The position numbers and the translations under genes were made by a program. The notes beneath the pieces are model-generated. The model ran no database searches, was not told the origin of the DNA, and saw only the letters and a list, made by a program, of their open reading frames with translations. From the NCBI GenBank assembly GCA_900770945.1, contig CAAGME010000041.1, forward strand, positions 42,174-106,173: a stretch of 64,000 nt of DNA, written 5' to 3'. This DNA is from Clostridia bacterium (GTDB taxonomy: Bacteria > Bacillota > Clostridia > Christensenellales > Borkfalkiaceae). Of the stretch, positions 31,954 through 40,255 are shown piece after piece (positions within the stretch are counted from its first letter, which is position 1; each line of letters starts with the position of its first letter).

Positions 31954-32670
31954 TTATTCGGCTGTGCGCGTTGAAGAAACAAAGCGCGTAAGCTCCTTTA
32001 AAAAGTCCTTTCTTTTGGGCGCGGAAATCAAAAGTTCTTCGTCTTTAAGATACAAAACGTTGCCGCTGACCCCTTCGCAAAACCGCAGATTGACAAGGTA
32101 ACTTTGATTGCAGAAAGCAAACGGCAAATCCTTTAACTCCTCGTACACGCTTTTCATTGTCCCGCTGCAAGCTATGTTTTCCGTAAGCGTATGGTAAATG
32201 ATATTGTGTTTGTTGACTTCGACGTATTTAAGTTCGTTTACCGCAACGACTCTTTTGCCTTGTCTGCCCGATATCATTATCATGACTTTTTTGTTCTTTT
32301 TCAGATATTCGCAAAGCCCGTTCATTTTCAGCGCGAAAGTGTAATACGTCACGGGCTTGACGATAAAATCAAAGGCATGCACGCTGTACCCCTTCACGGC
32401 GTATTGCGCAAGGTTTGTAACAAAAACAACGGCAACCGTTTTGTCGAGCGTTCTCAATTTTTTGACCGCTTGCATTCCGTCTATGCCGGGCAATTCTATG
32501 TCCATAAACACCGCGTCGCAATCGAGCGTATACGACTTTATAAAGCTCTCCGCATCGAAAAAATGAGCAACGGAAATCTCCGTCCCCTTCTCTTTTGCAT
32601 ACTTATCGAAAAAGCTTATCATTTCGTTTGCGGTGCGCTCGTCGTCTTCTACAAGGCTTATTCTAATCAT
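31954..32670 (-). CDS. LytTR-family response regulator
   Basis: A 238-aa regulator: receiver with Asp in 'AVFMDIELPGIDGMQ' and Lys in 'DFIVKPVTYY', then a LytTR domain ('YVEVNKHNIIYHTLTENIACSG', 'CNQSYLVNLRFCEG'). GGGAGGA precedes the ATG. The 20-bp-spaced direct repeats before its own promoter (32766-32797) and before the GH3 operon (30455-30485) point to autoregulation plus activation of the glycan operon. Confidence 0.9.
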   Translation of the reverse strand: MIRISLVEDDERTANEMISFFDKYAKEKGTEISVAHFFDAESFIKSYTLDCDAVFMDIELPGIDGMQAVKKLRTLDKTVAVVFVTNLAQYAVKGYSVHAFDFIVKPVTYYTFALKMNGLCEYLKKNKKVMIMISGRQGKRVVAVNELKYVEVNKHNIIYHTLTENIACSGTMKSVYEELKDLPFAFCNQSYLVNLRFCEGVSGNVLYLKDEELLISAPKRKDFLKELTRFVSSTRTAE

Positions 32671-32723
32671 CGCTCCTCCCGTCGGGCTTTGCTCGCAGCC
32701 GGCAAAAATCCGATTCTCTTTTT

Positions 32724-32797
32724 ATATTAACAGATTTTTTCGGTTTTGTCTATACCCAAAATCGATTTTTGCACAAATTAAACTTTTTTCGCATATT
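32724..32797 (-). promoter_or_regulatory. Promoter and direct repeats of the first LytTR/GHKL pair
   Basis: On the minus strand: TAGACA (32747-32752), 17-bp spacer, TAATAT (32724-32729). Upstream are repeats seen on the plus strand as TTTTTGCACAAATT and TTTTTCGCATATTC, 20 bp apart (32766-32797). The site sits 10 bp further from the -35 than at the GH3 promoter, one helical turn, so it faces the same side of the DNA. Confidence 0.6.
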
Positions 32798-32825
32798 CTC
32801 CGCTTTAAGATAACCCGCAAGGCAG

Positions 32826-32855
32826 TAAAAAACCGCTCCGAACATCGGAACGGTC
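32826..32855 (-). terminator. Terminator after the TrpR-like gene
   Basis: On the minus strand ACCGTTCCGA pairs with TCGGAGCGGT (one mismatch) around a TGT loop, then a T run. Confidence 0.8.
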
Positions 32856-32863
32856 GATAAAGT

Positions 32864-33175
32864 TCAGTTTTCGCCATCGTACTTGTCGAGAACTACGTTG
32901 TAGCCGCCGCTGCCGTGCGAAACGCAACGGGAAACGCGGGCGAGAGTCGCGCTCGAAATGTCTACTTCTTCGATGACTTTGTTGTACGTATACCCGCTCT
33001 TTAAAAGCTTTGCGCATTTAAGCCGCGTCGCCATCTGCTCCACTTCCTTATAGGTGCATAAGTCGAGAAACAGTTCCTGCATGTCCTTTTTGTCGCTGAT
33101 TTTCGCTAAGAGCGTAAAGAGCGCGTCAAGGTTTTGCTCGGCTTCTTCTTTTGTCGTTTTGCGTTCGTCTTTCAT
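32864..33175 (-). CDS. yerC: TrpR-related protein YerC/YecD
   Basis: A 103-aa small regulator of the Trp-repressor superfamily. 'DLCTYKEVEQMATRLKCAKLL' followed by the helix-turn-helix 'GYTYNKVIEEVDISSATLARVSRC' is the family pattern. It keeps the DNA-binding half of TrpR but is not known to bind tryptophan, and no trp genes are near. It stands alone with its own terminator. Confidence 0.85.
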   Translation of the reverse strand: MKDERKTTKEEAEQNLDALFTLLAKISDKKDMQELFLDLCTYKEVEQMATRLKCAKLLKSGYTYNKVIEEVDISSATLARVSRCVSHGSGGYNVVLDKYDGEN

Positions 33176-33317
33176 ATTCCGTACCCCTAAAAAACTTATC
33201 GGTTTTATTTTACCTTTTTACTTTAATTAAGTAAAGCGTTTTTCGCCGATTTTTTGAAATTTAAAACGGGCGTTTTTTCTCGTTTTTTTCTTTTAGTTGT
33301 CTAAGCTTGGCGAGCCG

Positions 33318-34652
33318 TTACATGTAAGAGTATTTTTTGCGCTTTGCAAAAAGGAAGCCCCATGTGACGATCAGCGTACAAAAATCCGACACGACGACCG
33401 CCAGCCAGATTCCGTCGATATCGAGAAAAAGCGGAAGTAAAAGCACGCAACCGGTCTGAAAAACAAGCGTTCTTAAACACGAAATAAGTGCGGACACGGG
33501 TCCGTTGCCGAGCGCGGTGAAAAACGCCGAGCCGAAAATGTTGAAGCCGCACATTAAAAAGACGAATCCGCTGAACAAAAACGCGCGACAAGTGAGTTCG
33601 TACATGTGTTGATTGCCGGCGGAAAACACGTTAGCCAGAACGGGGGCAAAAGTTTCGGCAAAAACAGTCATAGCAACGCCGAAAATGCCCATCAAAATCA
33701 TACTCTTTTTGAATATGTTTTTGAGTTCCGAGTCGTTTTTCGCTCCGTAGTTATACCCGACGACGGGAGCGATACCCACGGCGTAACCGATGAAAATCGC
33801 GAAAAAGATAAAGTTGACGTACATTAAAACGCCGTACGCGCCCACGCCGTCGCTTCCGACAAGCCTTGTCAGCTGATAGTTATAAAGCATACTGACAAAC
33901 GAGCCGGAAACGTTGCTCAAAAATTCCGACGAGCCGTTAGTGCAGGCGTCGAGCAGAACTTTTCCGTGCATTTCGGTTTTGCCGAGCCGAAGTATCGAGC
34001 CGTTATTCTTTTTAAAGAAGTAAACGACGGGGATAATCGCGCCCAAAGCTTCGCCGAGCACGGTTGCAACCGCCGCGCCTTCGACCCCGAAGCGAAAAAC
34101 GCCCACCAAAAGCCAATCGCCCACAATGTTGCTGCAACCTGCGATAAGCGTAACCAAAAACCCGAGCTTAGGTCTTTCCGCCGTGACGAAAAAGGTTTGG
34201 AATATGTTTTGCAGCATAAAAAGCGGAACGCCGGCAATGACTATTCTGCCGTATCTCAGACAGTAATCGAGGTATTCGCCGTCGGCTTTAAAAAATCTGC
34301 AAAAAGGCTCGAGAAGTATTTCGCCGACTATCGCCACGGCAACGCCGCATATCGCGGTAACGTAGACAAGAAGCGAAAAATACTTGCTCGCAAGCTCGTC
34401 CTTTCCTTCGCCGAACGTTTTGGAAACAATTGCGCTTCCGCCCGCGCCGAGCATAAACCCGAGCGAGCCGAGTGCCATCGGCAGCGGCAAAACGAGATTG
34501 ACGGCTTTAAACGCCGTGTTACCCACTACGGTTGAAACAAAAATGCCGTCCACAACCCCGTATACGGAAGTGAACACCATCATAAGTATCGACGGCAAAA
34601 CAAACCGCAGCAACTTTTTATAATTGAAATGGTCGGATAATCTGATTGCCAT
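33318..34652 (-). CDS. MATE-family multidrug efflux transporter
   Basis: A 444-aa protein with about 12 membrane helices in two similar halves. 'PSILMMVFTSVYGVVDGIFVS' near the start and 'GIAPVVGYNYGAKNDSELK' in the second half are characteristic MATE segments. It would export cationic or toxic compounds using a Na+ or H+ gradient. Its substrate and inducer cannot be told. The gene stands alone. Confidence 0.9.
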   Translation of the reverse strand: MAIRLSDHFNYKKLLRFVLPSILMMVFTSVYGVVDGIFVSTVVGNTAFKAVNLVLPLPMALGSLGFMLGAGGSAIVSKTFGEGKDELASKYFSLLVYVTAICGVAVAIVGEILLEPFCRFFKADGEYLDYCLRYGRIVIAGVPLFMLQNIFQTFFVTAERPKLGFLVTLIAGCSNIVGDWLLVGVFRFGVEGAAVATVLGEALGAIIPVVYFFKKNNGSILRLGKTEMHGKVLLDACTNGSSEFLSNVSGSFVSMLYNYQLTRLVGSDGVGAYGVLMYVNFIFFAIFIGYAVGIAPVVGYNYGAKNDSELKNIFKKSMILMGIFGVAMTVFAETFAPVLANVFSAGNQHMYELTCRAFLFSGFVFLMCGFNIFGSAFFTALGNGPVSALISCLRTLVFQTGCVLLLPLFLDIDGIWLAVVVSDFCTLIVTWGFLFAKRKKYSYM

Positions 34653-34672
34653 GTTTCTCCTTTTGAAAACAA

Positions 34673-34702
34673 AAAACAGCGATAATCGACTTATACCGCT
34701 GC
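34673..34702 (-). terminator. Terminator after the cytidylate-kinase-like gene
   Basis: On the minus strand CAGCG and CGCTG enclose a loop that contains the 12-mer ATAAGTCGATTA, followed by TTTTTTG. It also faces the MATE gene start. Confidence 0.7.
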
Positions 34703-34722
34703 CTTTTAGCTTTTACATTGTA

Positions 34723-35328
34723 CTATTTTTTCGTAAAGTAGCTTAAAGCAAGCTCGGACAAAGGCTTAATCAAAGCCTTTATATCCGCGTTTGTCGTGTT
34801 AAGCATAACGTTATAGCACGACTTGTCGCCCCAGCGCGCCGAGGTAAACATCGCGCGGCTGTCCATGCGCCCTTTGTCGATTTCCGTTATGCGTCTTTTT
34901 ATTTCTTTGTCGGTAAGTCCCTCGGCGCCGTCACGAAGCTTGCACCTTGCGATTTTTGCTTCCATATCCGCATAAACAAAGATATTATACGGCTTTTCGT
35001 CCGCTAAAATAACGTCCGCGCTTCTGCCGACGATAACGCAATCGCCTTTTGAAGCAAGCTCCTTTATTATTTTTTGCTGAGCGACCATAACGTCGATAAC
35101 TTCTCTGTTGACGGCGGGTATGGTGAAAGTTACGCCGTAATGGAGCGGATAAAGGTTGACTCCTTTTTCGAGCGCGTGAGCGACAAATTTTTCGTCAAGC
35201 GCGGTGTCTTTTGCTATGCCCGTTATTATCTCTCTGTCGTAATAGTTGAACCCGATCTCGTCCGCTAAGCGTTTGCCTACTTCTCTGCCGCCGCTGCCGA
35301 ATTCTCTGCTTAAAGTTATAATTCTCAT
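34723..35328 (-). CDS. Cytidylate kinase-like family protein
   Basis: A 201-aa protein starting 'RIITLSREFGSGGREVGKRLA', the glycine-rich P-loop variant of the cytidylate-kinase-like family, with 'YYDREIITGIAKDTALDEKF' and 'VIVGRSADVILADEKPYNIF' following. It probably phosphorylates a nucleotide or similar small molecule. True Cmk is distinct, so the substrate is left open. AGGGAGGG-like sequence precedes the ATG. Confidence 0.85.
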   Translation of the reverse strand: MRIITLSREFGSGGREVGKRLADEIGFNYYDREIITGIAKDTALDEKFVAHALEKGVNLYPLHYGVTFTIPAVNREVIDVMVAQQKIIKELASKGDCVIVGRSADVILADEKPYNIFVYADMEAKIARCKLRDGAEGLTDKEIKRRITEIDKGRMDSRAMFTSARWGDKSCYNVMLNTTNADIKALIKPLSELALSYFTKK

Positions 35329-35384
35329 ATAAATCCCTCCCGTATCCGTTAAAGTCGGTCTATAAGCCGATTAAACGCAATTTT

Positions 35385-35930
35385 TTAAAATTCGAAAGAG
35401 CAAATTTCTTCGCCCGTTTCTATCTTTTTGAGTGTAAAAACGCCGTCCGCGTAAGTAAAATAAGAGTTAGTGCTGCCACCCTTGGGAATAGAAACGGAGC
35501 CGGGGTTTGCGTACAGAACGCCGCCCGACACCTCATGCACGGGAACGTGCGTATGCCCGGAAAGCACGATATCCCCGCTTTTTACGGGCGGAGGATTGTC
35601 CTTGTTGTACTTATGCCCGTGCGTTAAATATATAAGCCTGTCTCCGTCCGAAATAACGCCGAAATCGCATAAAACGGGAAAAGAAAGCATCATTTGGTCT
35701 ACTTCCGCATCGCAATTGCCGCGTACGCAAAGTATATTTTCTTTCAGCCCGTTCAAAAGCGCGGCTACGGCTTTGGTGTCGTAATCCTTGGGGATATCGT
35801 TTCTCGGACCGTGATAGAGTATGTCGCCGAGCAGAACGAGCCGCTCCGCTTTTTCTTCCTCGAAGCGTTGTTTCAAAAGCTTGGCAAAGTAAAGCGAACC
35901 GTGTATGTCGGAAGCTATAAGATACTTCAT
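35385..35930 (-). CDS. yfcE: YfcE/MJ0936-type metallophosphodiesterase
   Basis: A 181-aa calcineurin-like phosphodiesterase with all metal motifs in order: 'ASDIHGS', 'LLGDILYHGPRND', 'VRGNCDAEVD', 'LTHGHKY' and 'SGHTHVP'. The family cleaves simple phosphodiesters with manganese in vitro; the cell substrate is unknown. It is a single-domain protein of normal length. A 12-mer relative, ATAAGCCGATTA, lies just past the stop (35362-35373). Confidence 0.9.
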   Translation of the reverse strand: MKYLIASDIHGSLYFAKLLKQRFEEEKAERLVLLGDILYHGPRNDIPKDYDTKAVAALLNGLKENILCVRGNCDAEVDQMMLSFPVLCDFGVISDGDRLIYLTHGHKYNKDNPPPVKSGDIVLSGHTHVPVHEVSGGVLYANPGSVSIPKGGSTNSYFTYADGVFTLKKIETGEEICSFEF

Positions 35931-35984
35931 GTCGCAACCTCTCTTTTTATTGACTTTATTTTAACACATTCGCCTTTTTTTGTC

Positions 35985-36011
35985 AAAAAAGAAACGGGAT
36001 TTTAACCCGTT
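35985..36011 (-). terminator. Terminator after phoR
   Basis: On the minus strand AACGGGTTAAAATCCCGTT is followed by TCTTTTTTG; this ends the phosphate-control operon. Confidence 0.85.
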
Positions 36012-36053
36012 CCCCGAAAAAAAGTTTTATAAATTTCTAAGATTTATCGACAT

Positions 36054-37745
36054 TTAAGATTTTTTTTCAAATTTCACGGTTATCGTCGTACCCGAGCCGA
36101 GAACGGAGCAAAGCGTGATTTTTGCGCCGTACAGCTCCGCGACGTGCTTGACTATCGCAAGCCCTAACCCGGTGCCGCCCGTCTCGCGCGAGCGAGATTT
36201 ATCCGCGCGGTAAAACCTTTCAAATACTCGTCTTTGGTCCTCTTCGGAAATTCCGAAGCCGTCGTCGGCGACCGAAAGCGTGACAAAGTTTTTGTCGTCC
36301 GTGATTTTCACTTCTACTTTGCCGCCTTTGTCGTTGTACTTTATGCCGTTTTCGACGAGGTTTTTGATAAGTTCTTCGGCATGTTCTTTCGCCATTTCGA
36401 CTTCTCCCTCGCCCGTAACGCTTACGGTAACGCCTTTGTCTTCGGAAAGCCGTTCAAGCTCCTCTTTGACCTCTTCGGCAACGGCTTTAAGCGAAACCGA
36501 CTCGGTTTTTACTTCTCTTTTGCCTTCGAGCTTAGAGATTTCGAGCATGTCGTTTATGAGCCGAACGACCCTTTCAAGCTCCTTGTCTATCTTTGCGGTG
36601 AGAGTTTTAGTCCTTTCGTTTGTAGACGACATCGAGATTATATCGTTGAAGCCTTTTACCGCCGTGAGCGGAGTTTTGAGTTCATGGGACGCGTTCGCAA
36701 AAAACTCTCCGCGCATTTGTTCAGCCTTTTTCGCCGCCGTTATGTCCGTCAAAACGACGACTGCGACTTCGCTCGGCGTACTGATTCTCACCATATAGGT
36801 GAGCTTGTCGGAAGATTCGAATTCGCAAACGCAAGATTTTTTCGATTGAAGAGCCGATTTCACGCTGCTTAGAAACGTTTGGTCGGCGGTCAAAACTTTA
36901 TAAGAAAGCCCTTTTGCGTTTTCTATTCCGAAAGCCTTGGCGGCAACTTTGTTGATGAGCGTTATGTCGCCGCTTGCGGCAACCGCGATGATTCCGTCCG
37001 AAACGTTTTCGAGGATATAATCGAGCTTTTCGCGTGCGGACTTTTCGCTGTTGACAAGCGAAAGAAGTTTCTCGCTTAAATCGTTTATTTCGGCAAGAAT
37101 TTTGTTGATGTCGTCATCGCCCGTCATAGGGATTTTTTCGCGATAAGTTCCGTCGTTTACTTCTTTAAGAATGTTTTTGACGTCCTTTAACGGCTTCATA
37201 AGCCCGTTCGCCGAAAAAATCCAGACAAGGTAAACTACGAGCAAGGCAATGAGTAAAACAAAAACGGCAAGCGGAACGGTAGAAGCCGCGTAAGCGTTTA
37301 CGCTTTCAACCGGCAACGCGACTCTGACAAACGCGACCGAGCCGTCGTTTTTTGTGGTTTTGACCGCGAAATACACCATTTTTTTACCGAGAGAAACGGA
37401 GTTGCGCACAACGGCTTTGTTTTCGCCTTTTATAGCATTCTCTATTTCCGTACGGTCGGCATGCGGCTTACCGACGAGAGAGCCGTCCTCGCTGTCCGCT
37501 AAAACGGTGAAATTCGCGTCGCCGTCTATTATCGTAACGCGCACGTTTTCCGGAACGTTTTTCGTTATGTCCTTTGCGTCCTTGCCCGAAGCATAGCTTT
37601 CGGCGTAAATCGCGGCGTAATTTTTAACGGCGGTCTCGGCAAAGCGAGCGTTGGAATTGACCGCGGCGGCGATTCCTACCGAAAACACCGCGGCGAGAGA
37701 TAATGCAATGACTATGAAATTTATTATAAGAATTTTCTTTTTCAT
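36054..37745 (-). CDS. phoR: PhoR-type sensor histidine kinase
   Basis: A 563-aa kinase. Membrane helix about 5-25, extracellular domain about 26-155, second helix about 157-178, HAMP ('NGLMKPLKDVKNILKEVNDG'), PAS ('LDYILENVSDGIIAVAASGDI'), His-acceptor 'FANASHELKTPLTAVKGF', and ATPase with 'LVENGIKYNDKGGK' and 'GTGLGLAIVKHVAELYGA'. The domain order and its place after phoP and the pst genes support phosphate-starvation control. It overlaps phoP by 4 bp. Confidence 0.92.
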   Translation of the reverse strand: MKKKILIINFIVIALSLAAVFSVGIAAAVNSNARFAETAVKNYAAIYAESYASGKDAKDITKNVPENVRVTIIDGDANFTVLADSEDGSLVGKPHADRTEIENAIKGENKAVVRNSVSLGKKMVYFAVKTTKNDGSVAFVRVALPVESVNAYAASTVPLAVFVLLIALLVVYLVWIFSANGLMKPLKDVKNILKEVNDGTYREKIPMTGDDDINKILAEINDLSEKLLSLVNSEKSAREKLDYILENVSDGIIAVAASGDITLINKVAAKAFGIENAKGLSYKVLTADQTFLSSVKSALQSKKSCVCEFESSDKLTYMVRISTPSEVAVVVLTDITAAKKAEQMRGEFFANASHELKTPLTAVKGFNDIISMSSTNERTKTLTAKIDKELERVVRLINDMLEISKLEGKREVKTESVSLKAVAEEVKEELERLSEDKGVTVSVTGEGEVEMAKEHAEELIKNLVENGIKYNDKGGKVEVKITDDKNFVTLSVADDGFGISEEDQRRVFERFYRADKSRSRETGGTGLGLAIVKHVAELYGAKITLCSVLGSGTTITVKFEKKS

Positions 37746-38413
37746 TTTAAAACGTACCCCACGCCTCTTATCGTGGCGATTTCGGCTTGAGAAGCGTTAA
37801 GAAGCTTTCTCAACTCTCCGATATGTATATCGAGCGTCCTCGTTTCGCCGTAGTTTTCACCCCAGACGGAATCGAGAATATAATCCCTTTCAAGCACCTT
37901 TTCGCTTGAAGAAACAAGCAATTTTAAAAGTTCGTATTCCTTTAACGTAAGCGTCAGCTTTTCGCCGTTCACGCTCGCTTCATGTTTACCGCCGTCTATT
38001 ACGATATCCTTATAAACGAGCTTGTTTACGGGCTTTTTAGCAGTTCTTAATTTCGCGTTTATGCGGGCGACAAGTTCGAGAACGCCGAAAGGCTTGGACA
38101 GATAATCGTCCGCGCCGAGATTTAATCCCTTTACTTTATCCACTTCTTCTCCCTTTGCGGAAACCATAATAACGGGGATATCCGCACAGGAAACGTCTTG
38201 GCGAAGCCTTTTTAAGATTTCGTAGCCGTCAAGCCCTTCGAGCATGATATCGAGAATAAAAATGTCCGGTTTTTTAACTTTTAATTCGGCGAACAAGCCG
38301 TCCGCGTCGGTAAAGCATTTCACGTCAAAACCCGCTCCTTCGAGCGCGTAAGCGTACACTTCGAGTATTGCCGTTTCGTCGTCTACGGCGTAAACAAGTT
38401 TTTTATTCTCCAT
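37742..38413 (-). CDS. phoP: PhoP/PhoB-type response regulator
   Basis: A 223-aa regulator: receiver with 'YAVDDETA', Asp in 'IFILDIMLEGLDGYE' and Lys in 'MVSAKGEE', then a winged helix ending 'TLDIHIGELRKLL' and 'TIRGVGYVLK'. I place the start at the ATG at 38413, which has AAAGGAGC before it; the longer reading frame upstream only translates the hairpin array. It should bind the TTTACA repeats before pstS. The array at 38435-38543 forms its leader. Confidence 0.92.
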   Translation of the reverse strand: MENKKLVYAVDDETAILEVYAYALEGAGFDVKCFTDADGLFAELKVKKPDIFILDIMLEGLDGYEILKRLRQDVSCADIPVIMVSAKGEEVDKVKGLNLGADDYLSKPFGVLELVARINAKLRTAKKPVNKLVYKDIVIDGGKHEASVNGEKLTLTLKEYELLKLLVSSSEKVLERDYILDSVWGENYGETRTLDIHIGELRKLLNASQAEIATIRGVGYVLK

Positions 38414-38434
38414 GATTTTCGCTCCTTTTGAAAT

Positions 38435-38543
38435 GCGCGCGTTGCGCGCTCGATATTTGCGCCTATGGCGCAATCGATATGCCGCTTTTCAGGCGGTCGA
38501 TATTTGCCGTAAACGGCAATCGATATTCGCCCCCTACGGAGCG
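38435..38543 (-). repeat. Array of five small hairpins in the phoP leader, copy 2
   Basis: On the minus strand the order of hairpins and ATATCGA linkers matches 13561-13671 unit for unit: CGCTCC/GGGGCG, GCCG/CGGC, CCGCC/GGCGG-like (CCGCCTGAAAAGCGG), GCGCC/GGCGC and GCGCGC/GCGCGC. Stem and loop bases differ but pairing is kept: GCCCG-TTCG-CGGGC in copy 1 is GCCG-TTTA-CGGC here. The array ends 21 nt before the phoP ATG. The upstream AT-rich promoter region with GAAAATTGAAAGTTG is shared as well. Confidence 0.85.
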
Positions 38544-38773
38544 AGCGAAAGCGGATTTTAAATAATTATATATATGCGTACATCCGCAACTTTCAATTTT
38601 CAACTTTCCGTTCTATCTATACGCCATCGGATTGCCACACAGTTCTGAAGTCGGAGAAGGGTTGCAGAGACGGGCAACAGGTTGGCGAATGCCGATGGGC
38701 GCGTACTAAAACGTACGTAACCGAGGCTGAGCCGACACGTAGCCCGTATATGCGCCCTTATACGCCGTCGGGT
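38544..38773. other. Gene-free region between phoU and phoP with a long stem-loop
   Basis: Contains the AT-rich promoter region of phoP (about 38555-38575), the GAAAGTTGAAAATTG repeats (38585-38610), and a GC-richer element at 38622-38718. There CGCCATCGG pairs with CCGATGGGCG at the ends, ATTGCCA with TGGCGAAT inside, and GTTGC with GCAAC in an inner hairpin. A small CGTAC/GTACG hairpin follows. It could be a structured RNA or a repeat; I match it to no known family. No gene seen. Confidence 0.5.
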
Positions 38774-39421
38774 TCATTGTTTTTTCCCTGTCGACGCATA
38801 TTCCGCCCACTCCCCTATGTTCACGGCATGGTCTCCGATACGCTCGAGGTATTTGGCGACCATAAGATAGAGGAGGGCTTGCTCGGCGCAAGCGGGGTCG
38901 GACTTTATGAGTTGTATCAAATCGGCTTTCACGGTCAAAAACAATTCGTCCACCTTATCGTCGCGCCTGTCGAGCGAGCGGGCGAGCGGCAAATCGCGAT
39001 TGACGTAGCTCGAAACGCCGTCCTTAACCATAGCGCAAACGATTTTTGCCATAACGGCGATATGTTCCGGTTCTTTTACGTACGGTTCTTTGTCGAAGTG
39101 CATCGATATTTCCGAGATATCGGCGGCTTGGTCGCCTATTCTTTCTAAGTCGGTTATCATTTTGAGCGCGGCGGAAACGTCACGAAAATCCGTTGCGACG
39201 GGGTGTTCCATCAGCAAAATTTTAAGACATTCGCTTTCTATTTCGCGTTCGGCGTCATCGATAACGCGGTCGGAAGAAACCACTTCGCGCGCGGCCGCTT
39301 CATCGCCGCTGCGGAGAGCTTCGACCGATTTTTCAATCGCCGCTTCTACCTGTCTGCACATTATCAAAAGCTTATCGAACACAAGCTTTAATTGCGCTTC
39401 GAATTTGTTTCTTGTACTCAT
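38774..39421 (-). CDS. phoU: Phosphate transport regulator PhoU
   Basis: A 215-aa protein with two PhoU helical-bundle domains (about 8-95 and 112-205). The metal-binding-type blocks 'LERIGDQAADISEI' and 'LERIGDHAVNIGEW' are both present. PhoU links the Pst transporter to PhoR and damps signalling when phosphate is plentiful. It lies 45 bp after pstB in the expected order. Confidence 0.95.
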   Translation of the reverse strand: MSTRNKFEAQLKLVFDKLLIMCRQVEAAIEKSVEALRSGDEAAAREVVSSDRVIDDAEREIESECLKILLMEHPVATDFRDVSAALKMITDLERIGDQAADISEISMHFDKEPYVKEPEHIAVMAKIVCAMVKDGVSSYVNRDLPLARSLDRRDDKVDELFLTVKADLIQLIKSDPACAEQALLYLMVAKYLERIGDHAVNIGEWAEYASTGKKQ

Positions 39422-39466
39422 TATAAACTATTACGCTCCTTTTTTCAAGTATATTCTAAAAAATTA

Positions 39467-40255
39467 TTAACCGAATCTGCCGGTAATATAATTTTCGGTG
39501 CGCTTATCGGTCGGGGACGAGAAGATTGTTTCGGTATCCCCGTATTCCACGAGGTCGCCGAGCAAAAAGAACGCCGTCTTGTCCGCAATACGCGTTGCCT
39601 GTTGCATGTTGTGCGTTACTATTATTATGGTAGTCGATTTTTTGAGTTCGTCGCAAAGCTCTTCTATCTTGCCGGTGGAAATGGGGTCAAGGGCGGAAGT
39701 CGGTTCGTCCATTAAGAGTATTTCCGGCTTGACGGCGAGCGCGCGGGCTATGCAAAGTCTTTGTTGCTGTCCCCCCGAAAGCGCGAGCGCGGACTTGTTG
39801 AGCCTGTCTTTGAGTTCGTCCCACATGGAAGCCGAACGCAAAGATTTTTCTACTATCTCGTCAAGCTCGGCGCGCTTTAAAATTCCTATCGTTTTCGGTC
39901 CGTAAACTATGTTGTCGTAAACGGACATCGGGAACGGATTAGGTTTTTGGAAGACCATTCCGACGTTGCGCCTTAATTCGTTCACGTCGGTTTTCTTGTC
40001 GTAAATATCCGTTGCGCCTATCAGGAATTTGCCTTTTATCTTGCAACCTTCGACAAGGTCGTTCATGCGGTTAAGGCACTTTAAAAAGGTCGATTTGCCG
40101 CAGCCCGACGGCCCTATGAACGCCGTAACTTGACGCGAAGGAATTTCTATGGATATATCCTTTAAAGCTTGAAAGTTGCCGTACCAAAGGTTTGCGTCCT
40201 TGACGGATACGTTTCCGCCGAACAACGATTCCCTTGTATCTATTCTTTTTACCAT
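39467..40255 (-). CDS. pstB: Phosphate ABC transporter ATP-binding protein PstB
   Basis: A 262-aa ATPase with Walker A 'GPSGCGKSTFLKCLNRMND', Q-loop 'VGMVFQKPNPFPMSVYDNI', signature 'LSGGQQQRLCIARAL' and Walker B 'ILLMDEPTSALDP', all diagnostic of PstB. It powers phosphate import. Its start abuts the stop of the fused permease gene. Confidence 0.97.
   Translation of the reverse strand: MVKRIDTRESLFGGNVSVKDANLWYGNFQALKDISIEIPSRQVTAFIGPSGCGKSTFLKCLNRMNDLVEGCKIKGKFLIGATDIYDKKTDVNELRRNVGMVFQKPNPFPMSVYDNIVYGPKTIGILKRAELDEIVEKSLRSASMWDELKDRLNKSALALSGGQQQRLCIARALAVKPEILLMDEPTSALDPISTGKIEELCDELKKSTTIIIVTHNMQQATRIADKTAFFLLGDLVEYGDTETIFSSPTDKRTENYITGRFG

Noticed and set aside
20469..32670. Agr-type quorum-sensing locus
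   Set aside because: The kinases are AgrC-like, but no AgrB protease or AgrD precursor was found in or near the region.
38414..38473. N-terminal extension of phoP
   Set aside because: The extra 20 residues are a translation of the hairpin array; the ATG at 38413 has a proper AAAGGAG site and begins the receiver domain.
38706..38891. 61-aa minus-strand frame overlapping the 3' end of phoU
   Set aside because: It lies in a different frame of a well-supported phoU gene and of a structured spacer, with no start signal of its own.
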